This document shows positions 24,944 to 33,757 of a stretch of DNA of 64,000 nt, one piece after another. This stretch comes from Acidobacteriota bacterium (GTDB lineage: Bacteria > Acidobacteriota > Vicinamibacteria > Vicinamibacterales > UBA8438): the NCBI GenBank assembly GCA_009861545.1, contig VXME01000160.1:62001-126000 (forward strand). The letters are read 5' to 3'. Position 1 is the first letter of the stretch. Every line of letters starts with the position of its first letter. The notes under the pieces were generated by a model. The model did no database searches, had not been told where the DNA came from, and saw nothing but the letters and a program-made list of their open reading frames with translations. The position numbers were made by a program, and so were the translations under genes.

Positions 24944-25178
24944 GGGACAACGCCTGTGGGGAACAGGCAAGTCTAGTCGGACGCAGCGAAGACGGCAACG
25001 TCGGGGCAGGCGCTCAGCCGACCGGCGCCAGCAGCGGCCTGTCGACGTCGACCGCGCCGATGCGCGTCCAGCGGTCCGCGCCGTGCCGAGCCTCGCGGCC
25101 GCGCCGCGCCGGCCGGGTCGGCAGATGCCGGTGGTTCGCGGTCTCCGCGAACGGTGACGCGGCCTGCGGCGCCCCTGA

Positions 25179-25184
25179 TAGAAT
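25179..25184 (+). promoter_or_regulatory. -10 element placing transcription start at the ATG
   Basis: TAGAAT ends six bases before ATG 25191, so the expected transcription start coincides with the start codon. A leaderless mRNA is likely; no Shine-Dalgarno is seen for that gene. Confidence 0.4.
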
Positions 25185-25190
25185 GGGCGC

Positions 25191-25712
25191 ATGTCTGCCC
25201 ATTGCGCACGGCGTGACCGGCACGTCATCCCCACCATCGGCGGCCGTCTCTTCGCGGCGATCGTGGTTGGAGGGTTGAGCTGCCTGGCACTCGGCTTGCC
25301 CGCCGGCGCGCGGCAGGCGGAGACCTGGGAGCCGCTCGTGACCTCGCGCGGGACCCGCGCTTTCGACGTCGAGTACGAGTTGTGGTACTACGTCAACGTC
25401 GTCTTCGAGTCGGAGGTCGAGCGAACCGCGGACGGCTACGAGTACCGTTACCGGCTCACCAACAAGGGCGACACCTCGGTGCGCGTCGAGTGGCGCGCGC
25501 TCGAGGAGAGCGCATTCGGCGAAGCGGTCGACGACATCGCGGAGCTGCGGATAGGTCCGCTCGACGCGGGTACGGTTTCCGACTGGCTGGTGCTGACGAG
25601 CGGCTCTCCACCGACCGTCAACGAACGGCCCGCCCGCATGCTCGGGAACGCCCCTTCCGGGAACGAGTCCGTCCAGTTCGCCGGACCCGCCCCCGCCTAC
25701 GTGCCCCAGTAG
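25191..25712 (+). CDS. Secreted hypothetical protein (173 aa)
   Basis: The N-terminus carries a hydrophobic export segment (about 18-38, ending LPAGARQAE). The mature part is strand-rich (FDVEYELWYYVNVVFESEVE, then GYEYRYRLTNKGDTSVRVEW), suggesting an Ig-like or beta-sandwich fold. No family is recognised. The gene appears to be monocistronic and may be translated from a leaderless mRNA. Confidence 0.7.
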   Translation: MSAHCARRDRHVIPTIGGRLFAAIVVGGLSCLALGLPAGARQAETWEPLVTSRGTRAFDVEYELWYYVNVVFESEVERTADGYEYRYRLTNKGDTSVRVEWRALEESAFGEAVDDIAELRIGPLDAGTVSDWLVLTSGSPPTVNERPARMLGNAPSGNESVQFAGPAPAYVPQ

Positions 25713-25793
25713 CGGGATTTCCGCCCGCTCGGTGTCCCGCGGTCGGGGATCGGCCGGGCGCCCCCGCGCCGCCTCCGTGGCCAGGCGGCGGAA

Positions 25794-26180
25794 TCATTCT
25801 ATCGAGACCCCTTCTGCCTCCAGCACCTCGCGCGCCAGCCTGAAGGCCTCGACGCCGGCCGGGATGCCGCAGTAGACCGCGACCTGCAGCAGCGTGTCGC
25901 GGATCTCGGCCACGGTGCAGCCGTTGCGCAGCGCGCCCCGGACGTGCGCCTTGAACTCGGCGCTCCGGTTGAGGGCCGAGATCATCGCGAGGTTGATCAG
26001 GCTGCGCTCCCTGTCGGTCAGCGTGGGCCGCCCCCAGACCTTGCCCCAGCAGTACTCCGTCACGAGCTGTTGGAACTCCTCGTTGAACGCATCCGCCCCG
26101 GCCACGGCGCGGTCGACGTAGTCGTCGCCCAGCACGCGCCGCCGGATCGTCATTCCCGCGTCGTACAGATCCCTGCTCAT
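25794..26180 (-). CDS. Carboxymuconolactone decarboxylase family protein
   Basis: A 128-aa all-helical protein of the CMD family. The signature block GRPTLTDRERSLINLAMISA followed by AEFKAHVRGALRNGCTVAEI is present. The AhpD CxxC redox pair is absent, so it groups with gamma-carboxymuconolactone decarboxylases (PcaC-like) rather than peroxidase partners. A role in aromatic ring-cleavage metabolism fits the adjacent tannase/feruloyl-esterase-like gene, but no other protocatechuate-pathway gene is in the window. Confidence 0.85.
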   Translation of the reverse strand: MSRDLYDAGMTIRRRVLGDDYVDRAVAGADAFNEEFQQLVTEYCWGKVWGRPTLTDRERSLINLAMISALNRSAEFKAHVRGALRNGCTVAEIRDTLLQVAVYCGIPAGVEAFRLAREVLEAEGVSIE

Positions 26181-26190
26181 GAGTGCCTTT

Positions 26191-26246
26191 CGCCCCGCTC
26201 GCTCAGCGGCGGTCGAACAGGAACGTCGCCCCGCTCGCTCAGCGGC
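26191..26246. repeat. 20-bp direct repeat pair
   Basis: cgccccgctcgctcagcggc occurs at 26191-26210 and again at 26227-26246, 36 bases apart. The second copy covers the stop region of the tannase-like gene. It is probably a local duplication. Confidence 0.6.
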
Positions 26247-27921
26247 ACGTGAAGTTCCCCGCGACCCAGTTTGCGGGGTCGTCGGCGCCCCCGTCCGGAC
26301 CGGTGTATACGGCGCGCTCGGGGTAGGCGCAGATCGGACGCTCATTGTCGACGACCCCGCCCGTGGCGTGCGTGGCGATGAGCGCATCGGGCGCGGCGCC
26401 GCGCTCGACCCAGTCGACCAGCGGCCTCAGCCGGTCCCAGGTGTCCGGCCCCGCCCCGCCCCGACAGTGGTTCATCCCGGGCGCCATGAACAGACGCGCC
26501 CGCTCGCGGGCCGCCGACACGTCCCCGCCGAAGGTGGTGTCGACGACGTCCTCGTAGTAGGCGGCCGTGGGCTGCGGCACCACCAGGGCATCGGCCCACC
26601 CGTGGTAGAGGATCAGCTTGCCGTCCTGCCCCAGGAGGAACCGCGACAGATCCGGATCCACCGCGTCGGTGATCCCCTTCATCAGATCGCCCCTCCCCGC
26701 GGTCACGTCGGCGATGTCGAACTCCCACCACGCCCATTCGGGCGGCGTGACGTTGCGGTCCAGCTCCACCGTGGTGTCGAGGAGGTCCGCGGGCGGAACG
26801 CCGGGATCGTTCTCGTAGAACAGGTAGTTGAGGTGGTCGCCGCCCAGGCGCACCGCGCCCGGCGCGAACCGGTTGCCGGTATAGGGAATGAACAGGCCTG
26901 CCCATTGGCGCTCGGAACCGAACGGCTTGCCGGCGTAGATCGGTTGGCCGTCCCGATCGCGCGGCCCGGCGTGGAAGTCCTCGATGGTCCGTATCTGCGC
27001 CGCCGTGAAGCAGCCTTCGCCATCCCTGCCCTCCGGACAGCGATGCGCCGCCAGGTCGCGGTCCGGCTCGAAGTCGCAGGCGACCGGGTCGTCGATGACC
27101 CCATCCCGCACCCCGTCGTCAGCGTCGCAGGCCGCGAGCACGGCGTCGGCCAGCAGATCGATCTTGCGGACGCTGTCGAACCGGCCGTCGCCGTCGGTGT
27201 CGAACGCGAGCGCCCCTGCGAAATCGTCGCGGAACATCCGCTGCAGCAGCCAGACACGGACCGCGTTCATCCCCTGGTAGTGGTTCGCCGGCGCCCCGGC
27301 CACGATGCCGTCGAAGTCCGTCGGGTAGCGCTGCGCCTCCATCAGACCCTGCCGGCCGCCAGTGGAGCAACCCTCGAAGTAGGAGTAGGCCGGATCGTCG
27401 CCGTAGTAGCTGCGCACCACCGTCTTCGCCGCGGCCACCGTCAGGTGCACTGCACGGTAGCCGAAGTCGATCTCGGCCTGCCGGTTGTCGTAGGCGAACG
27501 ACGAGCCCGGCTCGGCCCCGTTGTCGTGGCCGGTATTGCTGTTGGCCACCGCGTAGCCCTCGTCGACGCGGTGGTCGGCGTAGTCGAGATCCCCGTCCTT
27601 GCCGCCGTCTCCCCACTTGAGGAACCGGCCGTTCCAGTCGGCCGGCAACGGCAACTGCACGTGGAAATGGATCGCAGGCGGCAGGATGCCGCGCACGTAG
27701 CAGTAGGAGACGCCGCCGGCGGTGGTGGACAACCCTGCGTGGGTGATGGTCAGGTTGCGCAGATGCAAGAGCGCGTCACAGGCGGCGTGGTCCGGGGCCG
27801 CAGCGCCGGCACGAACCTCCTGAACCGAAGCGCCGGCCGGTGCGCCCGCGGCCGCAATCGCGCCGGGATGGCCGATCGCGACGAGAAACGCCGCCAGGAG
27901 CACACGTCTCGTCTGTTGCAT
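26239..27921 (-). CDS. Secreted tannase/feruloyl-esterase family hydrolase
   Basis: A 560-aa exported enzyme (signal peptide about 1-25) of the tannase/feruloyl esterase family, which hydrolyses ester bonds of plant or algal phenolics. The nucleophile motif is GCSTGG (184-189, Ser186). The acid Asp is in YHGWADALVVP and the catalytic His in APGMNHCRGG; the neighbouring Cys residues form the family's linking disulfide. A calcium-site-like stretch (DTDGDGRFDSVRKIDLLAD) sits in the lid. ATG 27921 is supported by GGAGGAG seven bases upstream. Confidence 0.9.
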   Translation of the reverse strand: MQQTRRVLLAAFLVAIGHPGAIAAAGAPAGASVQEVRAGAAAPDHAACDALLHLRNLTITHAGLSTTAGGVSYCYVRGILPPAIHFHVQLPLPADWNGRFLKWGDGGKDGDLDYADHRVDEGYAVANSNTGHDNGAEPGSSFAYDNRQAEIDFGYRAVHLTVAAAKTVVRSYYGDDPAYSYFEGCSTGGRQGLMEAQRYPTDFDGIVAGAPANHYQGMNAVRVWLLQRMFRDDFAGALAFDTDGDGRFDSVRKIDLLADAVLAACDADDGVRDGVIDDPVACDFEPDRDLAAHRCPEGRDGEGCFTAAQIRTIEDFHAGPRDRDGQPIYAGKPFGSERQWAGLFIPYTGNRFAPGAVRLGGDHLNYLFYENDPGVPPADLLDTTVELDRNVTPPEWAWWEFDIADVTAGRGDLMKGITDAVDPDLSRFLLGQDGKLILYHGWADALVVPQPTAAYYEDVVDTTFGGDVSAARERARLFMAPGMNHCRGGAGPDTWDRLRPLVDWVERGAAPDALIATHATGGVVDNERPICAYPERAVYTGPDGGADDPANWVAGNFTCR

Positions 27922-28006
27922 CGGAAGTCTCCTCCCCACCACCGCTTCGAGCTTCGGTTACGTGGTCAAGACCGGAGGCGGCCGCGGAATTCATCGGAAC
28001 GGCAAC

Positions 28007-28041
28007 GAAGGCCTGCCCACGCCGGTCACGGGCAGGCCTTC
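28007..28041. repeat. Long inverted repeat upstream of the tannase-like gene
   Basis: Perfect 12-base arms gaaggcctgccc and gggcaggccttc enclose an 11-base loop. It lies between the NHL gene (28201-29307) and the tannase-like start (27921), both on the minus strand, so it may terminate or attenuate read-through. There is no T-run. Confidence 0.5.
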
Positions 28042-28126
28042 CCGAATTCACGGCCAAGCGGGCGGCGCGCGCGTGGCATGTCGCCGGCCGCGATTGCAGC
28101 CGTGCCCCGAAGCGCCCGGCCCGCCA

Positions 28127-28200
28127 AGCCTCGCCTACGGCTCCGCTTGCCGCCCAACCGGGCCTGACCAGGAATCTGCGCCGCTCTACGGCGCAGACTC
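28127..28200 (-). repeat. Dispersed gene-end repeat, copy A
   Basis: About 73 bases directly abutting the stop codon of the NHL protein gene. It aligns with 33688-33757: shared blocks include CCTCGCCT, CGGCTCC, CCGCCC and GGCGCAGACTCC. It contains a hairpin with perfect arms TCTGCGCC (28175-28182) and GGCGCAGA (28190-28197). A REP/BIME-like role at transcript ends is likely. Confidence 0.6.
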
Positions 28201-29307
28201 CTAGCGCAGCGCCGGGTCCGGCCGTCCCATCAGCTCGGTGAAGCCGGCCCCTTCGCTCGGGACGAGCTTCTGCACCCGGCCCTGGACGCTGTCCGCCCCG
28301 TAGAAGTTGCGCTCGGCGTCGACGGAGAACTGGTGCAGCTCGCCGAACTGCCCCGCTGAGTCGCCGTCGGCTCCGAACTCGTACAGCGGGTTGCCGTTCC
28401 AGTCGAGCTTGACCATCCGCGTCGGCCCGTTGTCGGCAATCCAGACCTCGTAGCCGGTGGCGTAGATGTCGCTGGCGGACTCGAATCCCGGCCAGGTGGC
28501 GACCGGCGAGATGTTCGGGTGGTACCAGGTCGAGCGGGTCGTCTCGTTGAATACCTGCACCCGGTCGTTGTCCCGGTCGGCGACGTAGATCCGGCCGATG
28601 CTGTCGGTGGCCACCGCGTGGACCCCGTTGAACTGACCCCGTTCGTTGCCCTGCACGCCCCACGAGGTAACGAAGTTGCCCGCCGCGTCGAGCTTGACGA
28701 CGCGCGAGTTGCCGGAATCACCGACGAAGATGGAACCGTCCTCGAGGAACGCCATGTCCCGCGGACTGTCGAAGTGGGTCTCGTCGCTGCCCGCGCCACC
28801 CGCGCCGAGCGACATCACGAGCTCCGAACCGTCATTGGAGAAGGCGTGCACCTGGTGGTTCGTCTCGTCGACCACCCACACCTTGCGATCCGGATCGAAG
28901 GGGTTGATCTTGATCTTGTGCGGGCCGGCGCCCCCCTCGAACATCTCGTCCCACTGCGTCCAGGCGTCGATCAGGTTGCCGTCGCCGTCGACCACGAAGA
29001 TGGAGTTGCGCCAGACGCGGTTCTCGCCCGCCTCGAGCGCGTTCAGGCCGATCGAGCCGACATAGCCGGTGAACCCGTCCGGCACCGGGTCCGGCAGGCG
29101 GATCTCGCCGCTCTGGGCGATGAAGATGCGATCCGGCGACTCGGCGAACACGCCCGTGGCCGATCCGAACGCGTACCCCGCCGGCGCGAACGGCTTCAGC
29201 CAGCCGTCGACCGCCTCGTACGGACCGGAGACCTGCGTCAGCAGGGCCGGTCCGGCGAACAGGCCGGACGCGACCACCACGGCAATGACGAGAAGAGACT
29301 TACGCAT
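28201..29307 (-). CDS. Secreted NHL-repeat protein (peptidyl-amidoglycolate-lyase-like)
   Basis: A 368-aa exported six-bladed propeller. NHL blades are clear: GAGPHKIKINPFDPDRKVWV, FDSPRDMAFLEDGSIFVGDS, FNGVHAVATDSIGRIYVADR and FGELHQFSVDAERNFYGAD. The spacing resembles the PAL-like NHL proteins common in Acidobacteriota, but the lyase zinc/calcium ligands cannot be confirmed by eye, so the enzyme activity is uncertain. Its 3' end abuts a dispersed hairpin repeat. Confidence 0.82.
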   Translation of the reverse strand: MRKSLLVIAVVVASGLFAGPALLTQVSGPYEAVDGWLKPFAPAGYAFGSATGVFAESPDRIFIAQSGEIRLPDPVPDGFTGYVGSIGLNALEAGENRVWRNSIFVVDGDGNLIDAWTQWDEMFEGGAGPHKIKINPFDPDRKVWVVDETNHQVHAFSNDGSELVMSLGAGGAGSDETHFDSPRDMAFLEDGSIFVGDSGNSRVVKLDAAGNFVTSWGVQGNERGQFNGVHAVATDSIGRIYVADRDNDRVQVFNETTRSTWYHPNISPVATWPGFESASDIYATGYEVWIADNGPTRMVKLDWNGNPLYEFGADGDSAGQFGELHQFSVDAERNFYGADSVQGRVQKLVPSEGAGFTELMGRPDPALR

Positions 29308-29447
29308 GGTTCACGCTTCCCTTTCCTTCGAGAGTGTTCCTGGCGTCCCAAGCTCCCCGGCGGTCGGATCTTCGTGCGCGCAGCACGTCCGGGCGACGCC
29401 GTGCCGCACCGTACCCCCGGCACCGTGCCCCGCAACCGCGCGGACCA

Positions 29448-29453
29448 TAAAAT
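29448..29453 (+). promoter_or_regulatory. -10 element for the metallo-hydrolase gene
   Basis: TAAAAT in the context ACCATAAAATATAC, ending eight bases before GTG 29462. The implied transcript starts at or next to the start codon. No -35 or Shine-Dalgarno is visible. Confidence 0.4.
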
Positions 29454-29461
29454 ATACAACC

Positions 29462-30115
29462 GTGCAGCTTGTTTTTGAACAGATCCGCACCGGTGGAGAC
29501 CGGAACTTCGGCTACCTCCTCGGCGACCGCGACGCGCGGGCCGCCGTCCTGATCGACCCCTCGTACTCACCGGCGGTGCTGGCCGAGCGGGCCGCCGCGC
29601 AGGGACTCGAGGTAACGCACGTCGTCAACACCCACGGACACCCCGACCACACGGAAGGAAACGCCGAGGCCGTGCGTCTGACCGGGGCGGCGGTGGCCGC
29701 GCATCCCGCCTGTCCGGTCGACCCCGGCGTCCGGCTCGACGACGGGGCGCTGCTGTCGATCGGCGCGCTGGCCCTCGACTGCCTCCACGTGCCGGGGCAC
29801 GCAGCGGACCACCTCGTCCTCTTCGAGCCGACGCACCGGCTGCTCTTCACGGGAGACCTCGTGTTCGTGGGAAAGGTGGGCGGCACCGGGAACGACGAGG
29901 ACGCCGCGACCGAGTGGAACAGTCTTCAGCGTGTCATGGACACCTTTCCGGACGACGCCACCGTCTGGCCGGGCCACGACTACGGCGTGCGGCCAAGTTC
30001 CACCCTGGCGCTGGAGAAGCGGACCAATCCGTTCCTGCTGTGCGCGGATCTCGATGCGTTCCTGGAGCTGAAACGCGACTGGCCCGCGTTCAAGGCCCGG
30101 CACGGCCTGAAGTAG
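29462..30115 (+). CDS. Cytoplasmic MBL-fold hydrolase (glyoxalase II / persulfide dioxygenase-like)
   Basis: A 217-aa metallo-beta-lactamase-fold protein without a signal peptide. The motif THGHPDHTEGN (HxHxDH) is followed by HVPGHAADHLVLF, FTGDLVFVGKVGG and the C-terminal PGHDYG, the layout of glyoxalase-II-like and ETHE1/persulfide dioxygenase enzymes. Which thioester or persulfide it uses is unclear. The gene starts with GTG 29462 and lies 38 bases before a methyltransferase gene on the same strand. Confidence 0.85.
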   Translation: MQLVFEQIRTGGDRNFGYLLGDRDARAAVLIDPSYSPAVLAERAAAQGLEVTHVVNTHGHPDHTEGNAEAVRLTGAAVAAHPACPVDPGVRLDDGALLSIGALALDCLHVPGHAADHLVLFEPTHRLLFTGDLVFVGKVGGTGNDEDAATEWNSLQRVMDTFPDDATVWPGHDYGVRPSSTLALEKRTNPFLLCADLDAFLELKRDWPAFKARHGLK

Positions 30116-30153
30116 GCAACGTCGCTCCGACCCCGCCGTCTCGGAGGGCGGTC

Positions 30154-30909
30154 ATGACGCCGGACCGAATGACGACGCTGTTCTTCGAGCTGTTCAGCGG
30201 ACTGCCCCGGCAGGGACCCGGAGACACCGCGAGCACGCTCCGGGCCCTGGCGCTCGTGCCCGGCGTCGGCCCGCGGACGCGCGTGCTCGACATCGGGTGC
30301 GGCACCGGCTGTCAGACCCTGGTGCTGGCCCGCAACACGGCGGCTGGCATCGTCGCCGTCGACAACCACCCGCCGTTCGTCGACGCCCTGAATCGTGCAG
30401 CGGATCGCCTCGGCGTCGCGGATCGGCTGGAAGCCCGCGTGGCCGACATGCGGAAGCTCGACTTCGCCGACGGCTGCTTCGACCTGATCTGGTCCGAGGG
30501 CGCGATCTACAGCATGGGCTTCGAAGCAGGCCTGCGCGGCTGGCGCCGGCTGCTCGCACCCCGCGGACACATCGCCCTGACCGAGGTGTGCTGGAGAAAG
30601 CCGTACCGGCCCGCCGAATGCGCGGCGTTCTGGCAGCGGGAGTACCCCGCGATCCGCGACGCGCCAGCCCTTCTGGAGGCCATCGATGCGTGCGGGTACG
30701 ACACGGTGGGCCATTTCCCGCTCCCCGCGTCGGCCTGGTGGGACGACTACTACCGACCTCTCCAGGCGAACGTGACCGCCTTCCGCACGCGCTACGCCGA
30801 CGCGCCGGACGCCCGGGATCTGGCGAACCAGTGTCAGCACGAGATAGACGTCTGGCGCGCCTACGCGGATTTCTACGGTTACGAGTTCTTCGTGCTGCGT
30901 GCCCGTTGA
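30154..30909 (+). CDS. Class I SAM-dependent methyltransferase
   Basis: A 251-aa Rossmann methyltransferase. The SAM-binding motif I is VLDIGCGTGCQTLVLA (about 49-64), with the acidic loop in IVAVDNHPPFVDAL and motif III-like FDLIWSEGAIYSMGFEAGLR. C-terminal YYRPLQ and ANQCQHEIDVWRAYADFYGY suit the small-molecule methyltransferases. The substrate is unknown. Co-directional with the preceding MBL gene at a 38-base gap; GGAGGG lies eight bases before the ATG. Confidence 0.88.
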   Translation: MTPDRMTTLFFELFSGLPRQGPGDTASTLRALALVPGVGPRTRVLDIGCGTGCQTLVLARNTAAGIVAVDNHPPFVDALNRAADRLGVADRLEARVADMRKLDFADGCFDLIWSEGAIYSMGFEAGLRGWRRLLAPRGHIALTEVCWRKPYRPAECAAFWQREYPAIRDAPALLEAIDACGYDTVGHFPLPASAWWDDYYRPLQANVTAFRTRYADAPDARDLANQCQHEIDVWRAYADFYGYEFFVLRAR

Positions 30910-30957
30910 AGAGATGCCGCGGCGCCGGGCACGCGCGGTCCGACCGCGGTGGACTGG

Positions 30958-31710
30958 TCAACCCGAACGCGCGGCATACGGCGTGTCGGCCTCGCGCACC
31001 CGCACGCTGGCGCGCTGCCGGCGACGGACGATACGGGCGACGGCGTCGATTCGCTCCTGCGCAGTCATGCTGAACCGCACGCCGTCCACTGCCTCGCAGA
31101 CATCGTCGGACGTGAGACCGCCGAGGAGGTCCGAAGCGGGAACTGGGCGCGGATCCGTTCCGGCTCGAAGCGCGAGCAAGTCGACGCGCAGATCGCGGGT
31201 CCCCTTTCGGCCATGCAGCCGCCATAGCTCACGCACACCCAGCTCCGCGTAACGTCCAATCTTGCCTTCGTCGGCGCTGGTGATCTCCACCTCCACCACC
31301 AGATCGGGTGCTGTCCGTTCCAGGAAGGCATCCGCCGCCGCATCGCCTTCGAGGAGTGCCGCCTGATAGCCCCGGGCGCGCTCGCCGACGTAGAAGGCGC
31401 AGTCCGGCTCCATCCCCGTGCCGGGCGGCTCTGCCGGCCCCCGGAGACGGGTCGAGAGCAGTCCCTTCGAAGCGCCTGTCACGGCCGACGCGGCGGTGTC
31501 GACGACATGCACGAGGATCTCGGCCAGGTTCTCGTGCAGTCGTGAGGGCGTCATCAACGTGATGAAACCCCGAACGGGATCGAGGCAGACCCGCGGAAAC
31601 CAACGGTTCCAGTCAATCGCCGCGAGCGCCGTCACCGTCGCGGCATCGGCGCGGAGAACATGAATGGTGGAACCCAGCGGCCCGGTGTGCATCGTCGCGT
31701 CGTGGTCCAT
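30958..31710 (-). CDS. Uma2 (DUF820) family putative PD-(D/E)XK endonuclease
   Basis: A 250-aa Uma2-type protein. The family core is visible: PDCAFYVGERARGYQ (about 102-116), then PDLVVEVEITSADEGKIGRY and AELGVRELWRL, giving the PD-(D/E)-x-(E/K)-type active site with an additional downstream Lys. These proteins are predicted nucleases of unknown biological role, often in multiple copies in Cyanobacteria and Acidobacteriota. It lies downstream of and convergent with the methyltransferase gene. Confidence 0.85.
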   Translation of the reverse strand: MDHDATMHTGPLGSTIHVLRADAATVTALAAIDWNRWFPRVCLDPVRGFITLMTPSRLHENLAEILVHVVDTAASAVTGASKGLLSTRLRGPAEPPGTGMEPDCAFYVGERARGYQAALLEGDAAADAFLERTAPDLVVEVEITSADEGKIGRYAELGVRELWRLHGRKGTRDLRVDLLALRAGTDPRPVPASDLLGGLTSDDVCEAVDGVRFSMTAQERIDAVARIVRRRQRASVRVREADTPYAARSG

Positions 31711-31791
31711 GATCCGTGAGGTCTGCGCTGAAATACCGGACAGCAGCCTTCGCCGGAAGGGTGCGCGCTAAAGTCGGCCCGCGCGCTGCGG

Positions 31792-32268
31792 CTACGGCTC
31801 CAGCGCCGCTGGCTTCAGGCGGAACCCGCCCTCCGGGTCCGGCTCGCGATAGACCGCGTGACACGCGTTGCAGGTCGCCTGCACCTCGGCGGCGAAGCCC
31901 GAGGCGGCCGCGGCGTCGACGACGTCCGCCGACATCGCCGCGTCGAGGTCGTCCATCGCGCCGACGGCGGTCCGGACGAAGCCTATGCCGTCCGCCCGCT
32001 CGTGCTGGCGCCAGAAGGTGATGGTGGTGGCGAGCTGCTCGCGCGCGCGCGCGAGCCGCTCCTTCGCCGCGGGGTAGTCGGCCGCCTCGAGAGCGCGCAC
32101 CGCCGCGGCGAAGTTCGGGCCGAGCGTCTCCATGGTGCCGGCCAAGTGATCGGCCGTGTAGATCGGGTAGGGTTTCGGACCGTCCTGCGCGCGCAGCCCC
32201 GCACCGGCCGACACCGATACCGCGGCGACCAGACCGAGCGCGAGAACGGGGGCGCTGCAACTCCTCAC
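31792..32268 (-). CDS. Cytochrome c'-like periplasmic cytochrome
   Basis: A 158-aa exported protein (signal about 1-27). The C-terminal heme motif CNACH is within EVQATCNACHAVYREPD. The preceding four-helix pattern (LAGTMETLGPNFAAAVRALE and ERLARAREQLATTITFW) matches the cytochrome c'/c556 fold. GTG 32268 is chosen because AGGAGT lies eight bases upstream. It is 12 bases after the DUF1552 stop, the last gene of that operon. Confidence 0.87.
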   Translation of the reverse strand: MRSCSAPVLALGLVAAVSVSAGAGLRAQDGPKPYPIYTADHLAGTMETLGPNFAAAVRALEAADYPAAKERLARAREQLATTITFWRQHERADGIGFVRTAVGAMDDLDAAMSADVVDAAAASGFAAEVQATCNACHAVYREPDPEGGFRLKPAALEP

Positions 32269-32280
32269 GCCTCGACTCCT

Positions 32281-33630
32281 CTAGACGCCCGTGAGCCGGT
32301 CGACCTTGCCGGTGCTGTCGCCGAGCGCCTCCAGTGACACCCCCAGCTTCTCCAGGATGGTGATGTGCATGTTGGCGAGCGGCGTGTCGTCCGCGTAGCG
32401 GATGTAGCGCCCGCCCTCGATCCCGGCCGCCTTGCCGCCGACCAGCGCAATCGGCAGGTCGTCGTGGAAGTGGGTGTTGCTGTCGCTGATGCCGGTCCCG
32501 TAGAGGAACAGCGTCGAGTCCAGCATAGTGCCGTCACCCTCCGGCAGGCCGGCCAGCTTCTCGACCAGGTAGGCGAACTGCCGGAAGTGGTACTCGTTGA
32601 TCTTGTGCAGCCGCTCCAGCTTGGCCGGCTCGTCCTGATGGTGCGACAGCGGGTGGTGCGAGTCGGACACCCCGATCTCCGGATAGGCGCGCCCGCTCAC
32701 CTCCCGCGCCAGCATGAAGGTGCTGATGCGGGTCAGATCGGTCTGGTAGGCCAATGCCAGCAGATCCATCATCAGCCGCGCGTGCTCCTGGTAGTCGTTG
32801 GGCACCCCGACCGGCTGATCGACGACGGGCAGCTCGCGCGCGCTCTGCTCCTCGGCCATCCGGATGCGGCGCTCGACGTCGCGCAGCGCGTCCAGGTACT
32901 CGTCCAGCTTCACCTGGTCGCCCGGTCCGATGACGCGCCCGAGGTCCTGCAGCTCCGCGCCGACCGCGTCCAGGATGCTGCGGTCGCGCCGCAGCCGCTC
33001 CCGGCGCGCCTCCGGGTCGGTGCTGCCGCTGGTGCCGAACAGCCGCTCGAACACCGCGCGCGGGTCGTTCTCGATCGGCAGCGGCGTGGTCGGTGTCCGC
33101 CAGGCGATGGTGTTGGTGTAGGCGCAACTCGCGCCCCCGTCGCAGTTGCCCACCATCGCGTTCGACTCGATGCCGAGCTCCAGCGACGCGATCTGGGTCT
33201 CCTTCGAGAGCTCGCGCGCCGCCATCTGGTCCATCGACACTGCCGCGTAGACGTCGGCGCCGTTGGTGATCTTGAACGGCACGCCGGTCAGGAACGTCCC
33301 GGCCGACCGGGCGTGGTCGCCGCCCCCCTTGACCAGGTTGGCCGGCTCGTCGTCGAGCCCGCCGCACAGCAGCACGCGGTCCTTCATGTGGTTGAGCGAC
33401 TGCAGCGTCGGCGGCAGGTTCTCCATCGGCCCCGCGGCCCTCGGGAACCAGTAGGGCATCGACATCCCGTTGGGGACGTAGAAGACGCCCAACCGCTTGA
33501 TGGGGGCCGCCGCCGTGCGGCTGGTTGCCGTCAGCGCGGGGACCATGCCGTCGAGCAGCGGCAGCGCGATGGTCGCGCCGAGGCCGCGCAGTACCGTGCG
33601 CCGGGGCAGATGCGTCTTCGTGATGAACAT
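32281..33630 (-). CDS. DUF1552 secreted protein
   Basis: A 449-aa protein of the DUF1552 family, with a Tat-like N-terminus (LPRRTVLRGLGATIALPLLD). Family blocks include RLGVFYVPNGMSMPYWFP, GGLDDEPANLVKGGGDHARS and the C-terminal LFLYGTGISDSNTHFHDDLP, reminiscent of the alkaline phosphatase/sulfatase-like DUF1501 fold. It pairs with a DUF1592-type cytochrome protein and a cytochrome c', an arrangement widespread in Planctomycetes and Acidobacteriota. Biochemical function is unknown. Confidence 0.9.
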   Translation of the reverse strand: MFITKTHLPRRTVLRGLGATIALPLLDGMVPALTATSRTAAAPIKRLGVFYVPNGMSMPYWFPRAAGPMENLPPTLQSLNHMKDRVLLCGGLDDEPANLVKGGGDHARSAGTFLTGVPFKITNGADVYAAVSMDQMAARELSKETQIASLELGIESNAMVGNCDGGASCAYTNTIAWRTPTTPLPIENDPRAVFERLFGTSGSTDPEARRERLRRDRSILDAVGAELQDLGRVIGPGDQVKLDEYLDALRDVERRIRMAEEQSARELPVVDQPVGVPNDYQEHARLMMDLLALAYQTDLTRISTFMLAREVSGRAYPEIGVSDSHHPLSHHQDEPAKLERLHKINEYHFRQFAYLVEKLAGLPEGDGTMLDSTLFLYGTGISDSNTHFHDDLPIALVGGKAAGIEGGRYIRYADDTPLANMHITILEKLGVSLEALGDSTGKVDRLTGV

Positions 33631-33687
33631 GCCGGAACTCCCTTCGGCAAGCGCGTGTGCGATCCGTTCGAATCGCTCGCCCTGAAC

Positions 33688-33757
33688 CCTCGCCTTGCGG
33701 CTCCCGTACCGCCCGACCCTTCCTCCGGGGGTCCGCGCCTTCCAAGGCGCAGACTCC
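33688..33757 (-). repeat. Dispersed gene-end repeat, copy B
   Basis: About 70 bases directly abutting the DUF1592 stop codon. It is homologous to 28127-28200. Its hairpin (33731-33754) has arms GTCCGCGCCTT and AAGGCGCAGAC with one mismatch and a two-base loop. Compared with copy A the loop and stem ends differ but pairing is kept. Confidence 0.6.

Noticed and set aside
26191-26246. Attachment site or transposon end from the 20-bp direct repeat
   Set aside because: The copies are only 36 bases apart with no integrase or transposase nearby; a local duplication is simpler.
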